A stretch of DNA of 64,000 nucleotides from Topomyia yanbarensis. Taxonomy: Eukaryota; Arthropoda; Insecta; Diptera; Culicidae. Numbering within the stretch: the first letter of the stretch is position 1; every line of letters starts with the position of its first letter. Both the position numbers and the translations under genes were made by a program. Where the stretch lies: NCBI RefSeq assembly GCF_030247195.1, contig NC_080672.1, positions 374,952,166 through 375,016,165 on the forward strand, given 5' to 3'. Positions 21,089 to 33,000 of the stretch are shown one piece after another. The notes beneath the pieces were generated by a model, which was not told the DNA's origin, ran no database searches, and was given only the letters and a program-made list of their open reading frames with translations.

Positions 21089-24000
21089 CTAAAGCAGACG
21101 TGACAAAAAATGAAAATAACTTTATATCGCAAAGACTGGTGATGATCAAGACTCATCCTACATGACGACGTTCTGTGGGGCAGCTGAGTATGTATTCAAG
21201 AGGTTTGATATCGTGTGCAATAGAGTGCCATGAAAAATGACCCCTACCGGCCCACCCCTGAAACGATTCCCAGTCGCACCAGGAGTACTTGCTCCAAATT
21301 TGAAGCAAATTGGACAAGTCTAGCTACCGGACCAACATGCCAGAAGTTTGTATTGGATTTTTCGACAATTTACATGGAGAAAGCCCATTAGCTCGCATTT
21401 TTGCCGCTAGGTGCCACTGTATGCATCGTATTATCACTGTAAGTGAAAATAAGAAAGATAATTTAATTGTCTGCAACTTTGCCGAAGACTTCTAGTCAAT
21501 CCGGCTTTGTTAAGAGAAGTTATGAAACTTTTAACGAAGTGATGTCTGAGTCAGTTTTGCATGAGTGATTTTTACAAAATTAGTCAAATGTTTAAATAAA
21601 AATATTGAAAGAATTCTTCATTGACTCCTACACTGAAAAAAACAATTTTAATAATGTAAAGTCGATTTACAAAAAAAAACCCATCTTTGATTTGGATGAA
21701 ATTTTGTTCCAAGATAGGTAATTACGTTCCCTACCTACTGTCAAAAATTCAAGTGGGGCACTTTCAAGGAAAAAAAATTACTTGGAAAAAACTTTTCCTT
21801 GTCCAAACTGATTTTTTTGTTTCAGTGTATTTTTATCGAAAACTAAACCATTGAAAGTCATAACCATCTCAGAATCCAATTTCCCAACTGCTAGTTGCCT
21901 GATAATGCAAAAAGTATCAATAACGAATTTTGTACAGTATCGCGGACTGGACTGGAACGAGGCCGAAGGCATTCGTTGCACAGAGATCTTGAAGTTCTAG
22001 TACCGTGCACGACCAGACAACATGTTTAATATCGCGATAATCGCCACCACAAGCGCAGAGACCGCTCTCCACGACTCCAATACGCTGGAGATGGGCATTC
22101 TACGTATAATGATTGTACATAACCCGAGATATCACCCGAATGAAGTGATACCTTTGGGATTCCTGAACTTCCATCGCTCCACGAAATTAGCCAATTTTCG
22201 AGCGTCCTCTGAGAAGAAATATTTAAAAACTCGTTGAAGTCACGCGATCTTTTATAAATATCACCTTCTAATGCCTAAATGTCCATCTTCTCATTATCAT
22301 TCTATTCCATGTGTCCGCCTTCTCATTACCCGGAATGGAGCACTGCGAAAGAACTCAAACAAAAGCAATCTTCTATGATTTTTCAGATAAAGTACTCAAA
22401 AACTCCCATGTTTGCTCCAGGAAATACAAAGAGTGCTTTCCATGCTCCATCACACAGAGAGCCTCCTGTAACTGAAACGATGAGGGCATGGTCGTTGATA
22501 GGTAAATATAAAACCATCAGTTTTGTGGGAAAAATGTTGGCAGCCTAGCCTCTTTTATGATTGCACTCACCACTACTGTCATAATAATTAGCATAAAAGC
22601 GATGCATAGCTGTCATCATATGACGAACGTTTCGTGTATTCCAATCCAATCACAGGATGCATCAAATACACAACGTAGGCACTAGCCAACAGACGAAACA
22701 TTGTTTCTCTGATGATCCGTCGACGGACCGATGTCAATAATCGCGTTTTTCAGCTTTCATCCAGTGTTTCATTTGCATTTTTAGCGTCGCGTATACAGTG
22801 AAGACCCGTTTTTATCAGCCCCTTGGCGAATTTTAGGCTGATAAAACAGGGACATTGATAAAATCGGGACATATATTTTTCTGTCTTTTTAATATAACGA
22901 AGATCTTAAAATATTCTTCTTTGGTCCTTAGATATATCCTCGCAACCCTTTTCTGATTATTTGCTTTAAGTTCCCCTTAAGGGGGTCTGACAGCGCAAAA
23001 TTTAAAAAAAATATTTTCATATAAAGCTGATAAAATCGGGTAAAAAAGCGATTGATAAAATCGGGTGCTGATAAAATTGGGTCTCCACTGTATTGGGAAA
23101 AATTCGGACGATCCGACGTTCAAAAGTCCCTTTCGGGTACAATTCTAAGCAATCTCTGCCTACCACGAAGTGGGAGACTGTTATCGGTTGTTCGTGTCGG
23201 GTACTCGTTTCGTCTGACCTTTATTCGTAGTGCAAATGCATTGTGTAAACCTGGGGGAAAATGTAGGGGCTGAAATATAGGAACACTTGGGGTTTTCGAT
23301 GTCCAATGTTGAAATTCCTGCTAGTTTCTAAGATTACTGAGACCAGGAACTACTTACTTCGGTTTTGTAACAGCACCCTTCAAGGGACACTCTCAGGCGA
23401 GGAAGCTTTGGAGAGAAGACCGATTTCCTCTTTCGGAAATTTATAGACACATTAGAAGATGTAGAAATTAGTCGTTGTCGGTGGCGTAGCGCTCTTTTGC
23501 ATTTCTTATCGGAGCGTTCCTTAAAAGAATGTTTTATTTTGTCCCCGCATAATTTATATGCGGGATATGCCGAGAGATCATGCGGAGTCTCTCCATATGA
23601 AGAAAATTTTTCATGATTCTCTCCTCATTTTCCACAGCGTGACTTGATTCTACAATAAGTCGCTGTAGGCCCAATTATTTGCAACGATGGCAGTTCATGC
23701 CTCGCTGCACAAAAAGGCGAATAGGTAGCCTAGCCCCGAAGCAAAGGGTTCTTGAAGAAGTGGACCCTATACTTCGCAATTAAGGCCCCTGTTTTTATAC
23801 TACACCATCAATCTCTACTTTCCGGACAGGTACATAGACAAAATACTTCTTCGTACACGGCCAAGTGGTATTTAGTTAAATCATGCATATATCGATGATG
23901 TTAAGTGGCTTTTGTGACAAAGTCTTCATGTACAGAAAGTTTCATTAAAATCTGAGAGGGTGCTTCCAACTATGAATACGATTTAGCGCGAAACTCGTCA

Positions 24001-27000
24001 TGGGGCCTAGCAATGCATGGTTGTGTATCAGTACTCGATTCCCACGAACTATACATTTTTGTGAAATGATGCATGTTCAAAAGAATTATAGTAAACAGTC
24101 CGAGTCATGTTTTGGTTAAAAGGTATTAGCTCCACGTGTGACCGCATAGAGGGCGCCAACACTAACTTTTCAACGGAGAGAGATAGAAAATAGTTGTCTT
24201 CTACAAAGTTGTAGAACAAGCATTTTGCAATAATTTTTCCGAACATCTTGACATTCTATCTCTCTTCTACGAAAATTTGGTGATATCGTCCTCTATGCGG
24301 TCACAAGTGGAACTAAATTTTTTAAGCAAAACATAACTTGTGTTATGTACTACAATACTTCTGAACATACTATTGAGCTAAATCCAACCATTAATTCATT
24401 AATTAATGTATAATAACACAACCATGTACTGCTAGGCCCTATGCAAAACTGACTCAGACATCACTTCGTTAAAAGTTTAATAACTTCTTTTAACAAAGCC
24501 GAATTTACTATCAGTCTTCGACAAAGCTGTAGACAATTAAATTATTATTTTTACCATTTTTTTGTTAACCATTTTTGTTAACGACCTATTGAGTCAATTT
24601 GTCAACAGTCGGTTCCGACAGCATGAAGTAACAAGTTACTTTACGCTTGTTCGGACATGCCGTAGACTCAGGTGATTCGCATTTCTAATGCCAAAAGACC
24701 CTGACCCCTACGGTAGCAGACAAAAGGTTAAGTCGCCGGTGAGCTCTAAGCTTGCATATATGATCCTTCCACGCTTTTCTAAACTTTCTCCTTTCAACAC
24801 CTTGCTCTCCCTTGAGTACTATGGCTCTAAATATTGAAAAATATACTTCACCTTCCAGTCCCTTGCTAATTAAATGCCGAAAAAAACTGTTGACAATTAA
24901 ATTATCTTTCTTATTTTCACTTACTGTAATAATACGATGTATACAGTACCCCCTAGCGGTGAAAATGCGAATTAGTGGGTTTTCTCCATGTAAATTGCCG
25001 AAAAAACCAATTCAAACTTCAGGCACGTTGGTCCGGTAGCTAGACTTGTCCGATTTGCTTCAAATTCGGTGCAAATACTCCCCATGGGACTAGGAATCGA
25101 CTAAGGGTTGGGCCGATTGAGTTTTCAAAATTTCATTATTTTTCTGGGCAGTCTAGTAAATATGAAGCTTAGGCTTAAGGATGTCACCTATCTTCAGTAT
25201 CACCATCTGCGCAGTGCAGTATTGATATCATTCATCACATTAAACCAGGGCAAAAGATTCGCTTTACAAAACAAACTTAAACACGTGATTGAAAGTTACA
25301 GTGTGTCTACATAGAAAATGATTGTATAGATGTGAAGCTGCATGATTTGGCATCACGGACTCCCCGTGAATTACATTACAAAATACATGTCGCAATTTGG
25401 AGAAGTGGAATCCGTTACACCTGATACTTGGAGAATCTTTTTCCCGGGTACTCTTTCCGGTGTTCTTGAGGTGATAATGAGAGTAGAAAAATCTATTCCC
25501 TCCCACTTGACTATACAATTCAAATATTTGTATTTGTATTTGTATTTAAAATTTGTGTTCATCTGACACTAAATCTTAATGAACTAAACTAAAAATAATT
25601 AACCTAATGACTGAGGTCGAAGAGCTCGGCAAGCTCGTTGAGGCGACGAACCATCGCTAAAATCGGACTTTTAGCAGCGTAGTTAGTGTTATGCATTTCG
25701 TGTGTGTAGCAATGTCCGAGGGCGAAAAACACGGGTTGGGGCGTAGATGTTGATTTGTCCAAGGAGATCGGGAACATCATACTCAGCCAACAGAAGCTTT
25801 AATATGAAAATGGCCGGTGTGTCTTCGTTCTTGCACAGTATGTAGTCTTAATAGTCTGCAACGGTTCTCATATGGTGGCGGGTTCAACGGATCATTCCAA
25901 GACAATTGAGGTAAAGCGTATCGTATAAATTTGCGCTGGACAGCTTCAATCCTTTCACTCCACGTTGCATGATAAGGGCACCAGACGATGTTGGCAAATT
26001 CCAGTGAGCAATAAAAAGCCTTGAAACACAGAGGATCCCGGAATTCGCTGAAAATTTTGAACATAAACCCTAGCAGTCGATTTGTTTTGTCGATAGTCGT
26101 TGACAGATGATTGGTATAAGTTAGCCTTTCATCGAGAATAACACCTAGATCTTTTACGTGGTCAACGCGTTGAAGCTGAGTTCCAGCAATGTTGTAGTTG
26201 AAATTAAGCATGTCCCTTGTATGATGAAAACTGATGATAAAACCTTTCGTAACATAAAGGATCAACATGTTTCTTTGACAACAATTGTAAAATGTATCAA
26301 TCAGACATTGTAACTCACGGCAATCGGCTTCATTCCTTATCATAAAAAATATCTTCAAGTCATCGGCGAAAAACAGTTTCCCTCCACGCATTAGAACGAA
26401 GATCGCATCATTCACGAACAATGAAAATAGTAATGGACCTAGTGTACTACCTTGAGGAACTCCGGAATTATTACAAAGGATTCAGACACGTTATCACCAA
26501 TTTGCACGACGACCTCGCGGTGAACAAGTTAGGATCGAAGCCAGTGGCAGAATCTCGTGGTACATCCTAGTTTATCAGGATTTGCTACCAGTATCTCATG
26601 GTTAACTGTGTCGAAAGCGGCCTTAAGACCTGTGTAGACCGTGTCCACCTGGAGTTTCCTGTATATGTTTTCAATGCAAAACGATGTGAAGCTAACTAAA
26701 TTCGTCTCAACCGATCGACCAGGGAAGTAGCTGGCAAATAGGGAGCATTTTTCCGCTGATGTAGTCGCTACTTCGCCATTGTAGACCATCCTAGACGGAA
26801 GACCCGTTTCCTTTCTCTTCGTTTTAACAAAAGCCCAGAATCCCTTCGGATTTCGTCGTAAGTTTTGTTGGATGCGGTTCACATATCCTTTGTACAGCAA
26901 TTTAATGTAACAGCGATACTCATTACTGGCGAGAGCAGAAAAACGCTTGAGAATAGGGCATCGACGATTTGTGTACGCACGTAGAGCTTTGGCACGGATG

Positions 27001-30000
27001 CGTTTCAGATTCCGAAGCATGGCGTTAGACCAGGGAGGCTTCCTGGTAGGTTGATATTCTGGCACGGATTTTTCAACACAGTCAAGGAGTAATCGGTTAT
27101 AGAGTTCGACTGCAGCATTTACATCAACTTGATCAAGTAGTACACTCCAGTCAATCAGCGATAGGGTGCGACGTAGTGCTACTAAATCAGTTTTGCGAAA
27201 ATTATGACGATTCACAGCTAAAGCTTTTTCATATTGTGGTGAACTAATGATGGAAATGGATATTTCTAAAGCGGGATGATAGTTATCCAAAGGAACGATC
27301 ACAATGGAAGCTTCACTCACAGAACACTCAGGCAAAGCGTGACGAACACAAGGTCAAGAAAACGGGATTGATGGTTGGAAATCGTGCTTACTTGATTTAG
27401 TCCGTGAAAAGCCATCCCGTCCAGAAGTAAGCGGCTGGTAGGATTTGTTGTCGAGGATAACGGGTTAGGGTAAGCGTATCCACGTCCAGAAGAAACCCAC
27501 ATCAGTCCTGATTGGTTGAAATCACCAAGAACTATTATCACATCGTTTGCATCTGCTTGAGAAGAAGCGCGTTCTATAGAGTCTAGAAGGAGCTGCGTAA
27601 TAGTGCAGTCAAGTCGCTTTGTGAAGAGCTGCAATGAAGTAAGTCTTCGTCTGCGTAGTAATCTTCGTTCAAACAGCTTCAATGCTTGATGAACTACCAA
27701 CACCAAATTCACAGGAGGTTAGTGCGGAAGAAATAGCGATGAAAACTCCTCCGCCGCGACCATGGACACTGTTATGTGTGCTTCGATCCGCGCGATAAAC
27801 CGCATAAGAATCTCCGAAGAGCTGCATCGATGTAATACGATCATCAAGGCAAGTTTCCGTCAGAACGTAGTAGTCGCCGTCAAGAGCAACCAAGCACAAG
27901 TCCTCGATTTTCGTCCTTAGTCCTCTGACGTTTTGGTAGTACAACCGCAAATCGTCAGCGCCACGTGCCAATCGTGCCGACATGTTGAAAGGACGTAATG
28001 AACCCGATGGAATGCTAGAAACCAAAAGGTTTTCAGGGAGCGGATCGTCATTTAAAGCAAAATACTCGCCTGAGAAGGGAGTTCAGAAGACCCCCTCACA
28101 ACCTCCGAACGCAGGGTCGGGACGACTGAGCTGGTCGCTGGCTGGTAGCACGACTGCTTCGGAGCCCTCGGGGGTTTCCGTAGTACGGTATAACGGGCAT
28201 CCCGGTGGTGGTAGCGCCGCGTGAATTTGTTTGTGCAATCTCGGCGATGGCGGCGAAATTATTCTTCGTTCAAACAACGGCAAATTTTTGGCACGCGTTG
28301 TACCCGATGGCATGCTAGAAACCAGAAGGTTTGCAGGAAGCAGATCGTCATTTAAAGCAAAATACTCGCCTGAGAAGGGAGTTCGGAACTACCATTAAAC
28401 AAACCACGCTATGCATCCACGAAGGGCAGACTCCTATGTGCAAGAACTGTAACCAGGCGACATACCATGGAACACCTTGTGCGAAAGATGGATTCGAGGA
28501 GAATGATCATAACCAATTATCCACACATCTTCGGAAAACCAATCCGAAACACAGTCTGCAATACCATCAACAGAACCACAAACAGTTGCCAATTTTGTGG
28601 CAGCTGTTCAGGCCATAATGTCAACTGTAAAAGCAGTTTCCAATGCTTCAGAATCAATTGCTAGCACCATCGGCGAGGAAGCTAAGACCAACGAAAACGG
28701 CTTTACGCACGTGACACGAAATGGCTGTAAGAAAGGAGGAACATATGATCGTGAACATGCACAGAAAAAAATATTTTGAAATTTTAAGTTTATTTTCATG
28801 CACATATTTGGAGCTTCAATATAAATGTAAAATTGAGTTCCACCACAAATCCACACGACTTGTCGTGCGTTATTCAACGAATTTAATCATAATTTTACAC
28901 GTTCATTGAAAACTACAGCTTCATTAAACGGAAAACCAATGCACTTCAGTGTATTTTTACTCCAATATTGCTGTAAAATTAATGACAATACACGTATGAA
29001 AGTGTAAAATCGTATGCTTTTTGATGCTCCAATTGAGTGCATTGATTTTAACGTAATTTTCAATCAAATTTTTGATTCAAGCTTTGCATGTTTACATTCG
29101 TATTGATTTACATGTCGTTTAAATTTCATTATTTTTTGTGTGTGGAGACACCATAAACGATGATGAGATTGACACCGCGAAAGAAAATCTCACCTCTTAT
29201 CGTGGACGAGACCCAAAGGAGTCTCACTAGTACTTATTTTTATTAATTTTTATATTAACACATTGTAATTATTTAAAACTTATTACTTGGATTCAAAATG
29301 GCGGTATTAATTTTTTATGTCTCTTAACAAACCGTTTTTAAAAGGCATCCATATTTATGATGTTTCTACTTTCTGGTAACCGAAAGTCATCATTGTGGAT
29401 TTCAAAATGGGTGCGCGACGTTCGGCATAAATACTTTAGGCATAAGTACGTTAGGCATAATAGACGTTAGGCATAATAGACGATTGGCATAATGTACGTT
29501 AGGCATAATGGACGATAGGCATAATTTACAAAAATTTAAAAATAATCGCAAGGCTTTCGTTAGAGTCAGGATAAGAAAAAATGACATTTTGCTATACCAT
29601 ACCTTCGAATAACTTTAGCGAGAGACTTTTACATAGACTGAAGAGTTTATGTAAAATAATAATCTGACACTTTTGATTTCGCTGTTCCTTGGAATTTTTT
29701 TTAATTTTTGTATCAAGACTGCGATGCTGTCAGACTCAGCTTAAGCACAAGCGTCTCAGCTAGAACACCAAGGACAGATATTCAAAAATAAAATTGGTTC
29801 AATGGATCAGTAAAAACAAATTTAAAATAATTTCATTTTGCTAAAATTTGAAGCTCGCGCAGTTTTTGTTATAAATCAAATATTAGTTGTCTACTTTTCA
29901 TGAGCTAAACCAGAAGTAGAAATATTTTATGCAGTACTGATCAAATTGATTAAAAAATGAAAATTATTGTCTTGAATCACTGACGCATTTAGACATACTT

Positions 30001-33000
30001 GTTCTTCTAATACATTTTTTCCAAAGCACTAATAATATGGGAGATATTTAACCCTTGCAAGTGTAGAGTTTTTTTTCTATTTTTTTGTAGACGAGATAAG
30101 GAAAATATTCCTTCAGTTTTAATACAAGCAAATTTCTAGCCTTTTAGATGTATTACCAATTCAGCTGCATCCAAATATTTAAAAAAGCAAAATAATGAAC
30201 AGACATTAAGTTTTGGATCCAATGGAAACTGGTAGCATTATGTACAGGATCAACATTAGGCTACTGATTCTACGTTTGTGGCGATACCTTTTTCGTTTCG
30301 GAATCTCATCACAGTACAGGAATAAACTCTCTCTCACATCAAAGAGTTTCCGTGGTTCTATTTGTGATGGCCTCGAGAATACAATCATTGTGCTTAAGAA
30401 TATGGGAGAAAATCAATATAGAACCCGCAATATTCGTATATTCGTTGAATGAATACTATAATGCATCATTCTTTCTTTCATGAGCTGTTCTTCAAGGTTA
30501 TATATTTTCTTCTTGGACAATTACACCTTGCATAGATGAAGAACTAATTTAAGGTAATCCCAACTTTTTTTAGCGTTCATAGGGTTCAAGGAAAACAAAA
30601 ACCCCGCTTTGAAAGATGCTTCTTTTGCCGCGCTGGAAGCTGCTCAATATTTACCTTCCGGTGCTCAACACAATTCTCCTAGCAAATTTTCAATATTCTA
30701 TATGCTAGGAAAAGGTAGCCGAAGACGGTCCAAATTGATACGCTTTATCAGTTTTTAATAATAATGGAAAATAATGACGATATATCAAAATTTCATTTCT
30801 CAACGCCAACTGTAAATATCTCTGGTGGTACTGCTCCAGCAGAGTTATATCAGACTAATAGCAATAACTTCAATTCTAAGTGCTAATAGTCGCAGTTATT
30901 TGTTTATTTATTTGTTTGTGAGTAAATTCTGCCTAAATGAATAGTTTTAGCCGTTTAAAAACGTTGTTGTATTCAAACAACATGGGCATGAAGGGGTTGA
31001 TGTGCTTTATTCATACCTTAATACAAAATACTGATTTTAAACAAGAGTATTTATCCTATTTTAGAGATGTGCAATTTGTTCATTCGTTCATTCGATGTGC
31101 ATTTGTTCTGCATCTTTTATTTGTGTGAAGACTTTTTGAGGTTTATACAATAGAATAAAATGTTGATCGAGTTTTATCAGCTTCCAGAGTAATTAAAAAA
31201 ATTTCTAACATTTGCGCTCTTACCACCCGAGGCTGTCACCACCAAAAAGTTATTTCCTTAAATGATACTTCAATATGATAATTTATGCGTAACGTCCATT
31301 ATGCCAATCGTCTATTATGCCTAACGTCCATTATGCCAAACGTCTTTATGCCTAATGTCCATTATGCCTAACGTACGTATGCCAAACGTCCGTATGCCTA
31401 ACGTATTTATGCCTAATGGGGTACACCCTTTCAAAATAACGTTAAACATCCATTTTCGATGTCTGCTGTCTTCAAATCACAACCATATTGATGATGGTTT
31501 TCATTGATTAGTGATAAATAATTTCTGAAACCATTCTTAGGATAAAAATGAAATATTTCTCCTCTCAGGGCAATACTTTTAATAAAACGTATACCATTGC
31601 TGCTCGCAGCACTCTTGCTCTCAGCCTCTCACATAAACAAAGAAAAATGACATCTTAATGCATAATTTCAAGCTATTTCTTTATATCACAATACCATGAT
31701 GTCCTGTATCCGTACAGGTGTTCATGTTAACCATTCCGGACGTGCATCTGACTCTAGTAATTTCAGAAAATCTATTTTTAACCGTTGGTTCGCTACCTTT
31801 TCGTTCAAAATTCTAGCAGTGTAAATAATTATATTGACATAATTTTGTTCCATTTGCTAATACAATCAGAACCAAAAAAATGTAATCAAATCTCGAGGAG
31901 CCCGAATTCCCCATACTTACTTTACTTTGTCGCACATCGAAATCGCCACGCTTCAAATGGCGGTACGTCAAACCGGCTATCAATCCCGCCAAATAGCTGC
32001 CATAATTCGTGTGCATTGGGATGTACATCTTGCGATAACTCTCGTCGTACCAAAGAACATACTTCAGAGCCCTGCCGGAAGTAAGATTGGAATAACAGAC
32101 AAAACAAAACTATCAGCCATCAACAGATATGAAGAAAAGAATAAAAAAAGCGAAACAAAAAAGCAATTTACTCCGGTCGTATCATGACCACCCCTTCGAA
32201 ACGATTGAAATAAGCAACGAGCGCTGGTGAAATGTATGCAAAAGCGATGGCAATGACCATGGTGGGTCGGAGCAGCTTGGGGAAACGTCGGATGAAAGCT
32301 AACAGCAACAGGCCAAGGATGAACAGCTGGAAGTCGGTCGCGAGATACCACCCCTGCTGCAGACACTGCAATGAAAGAATGACGAATGGAAGATCTCGAG
32401 CATACCAAAACGCAGTTGAAATGTTGTTGATGTATCTCGTGTGCACTTACCGGTTCATCGACGGTGAAATAGTTGTTAGCAAAAAGTAAATTCGCCCACC
32501 AATTGTTGCGGCAGAAGGTTCGTTCCGTTTCCGCTACCCTCTTCCACACTGGTCCATCCTGGAGCTTGTACAGCCAGGTGGCATCCAGTAGAATCATGAA
32601 CGCGTATAGTGGAGCTAATCTGCGAATGTACAATGCTAGATTCATTCATCTCGATTCAATTAGGTAATTAAATGCATATACGAGATCAATTCTATAGGTG
32701 ATAACATTACATACCTCAAATAACGATACAAGATGCTCGCGAAAAAATCCTTCATTGTGAAGGACTTACTTTTCTCGCAGTAATCTGCGAATTGCACCGC
32801 CAGTAGAAATCCGCTGATGGTAAAATAGGTCTGGACCACTGTTAGGCCATTGAAAAGCAGCATCGTTATCAACCTTCGATAGTTCTGTATGTTGTGCCAC
32901 GGATAGCGCAGGTTTCCAAGCAATACCGAGAAATTATTAGCGAACATTATGAAGCACTTTAGGCTATTTCCCTTCAGGGATTCGAGTATGAAACAATAAT

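Larger units (their letters stand above)
25519..28383 (-). mobile_element. Jockey/CR1-type non-LTR retrotransposon, internally deleted
   Basis: On the minus strand a 5' region (28383-28030) leads to an endonuclease frame (28025-27320) and reverse-transcriptase frames (27335-25783). The 3' end is an AAATAC repeat, seen as TTTGTATTTGTATTTG at 25527-25545. It lies inside the ORF1-only copy. Frameshifts near 27700 and 26500 and a deletion within the RT make it inactive. Confidence 0.8.
25145..28790 (+). mobile_element. ORF1-only retroelement, copy 2, interrupted by a LINE
   Basis: 25145-25518 reads YLQYHHLRSAVLISF, then SQFGEVESVTPDTWRIFFPG, and 28384-28790 resumes as GTTIKQTTLCIHEGQ with a CX2CX4HX4C knuckle (CKNCNQATYHGTPC). 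Together they match copy 1 at 3695-4790 in order and content. The gap, 25519-28383, is filled by a minus-strand LINE. Several stops and frameshifts show it is dead. No endonuclease or reverse transcriptase of its own follows. Confidence 0.7.

Noticed and set aside
30213..30452. 79-codon frame, thought at first to be an odorant-receptor N-terminus
   Set aside because: Only general hydrophobic/basic character supports it; no receptor motif or joinable exons, and it lies inside a transposable element.
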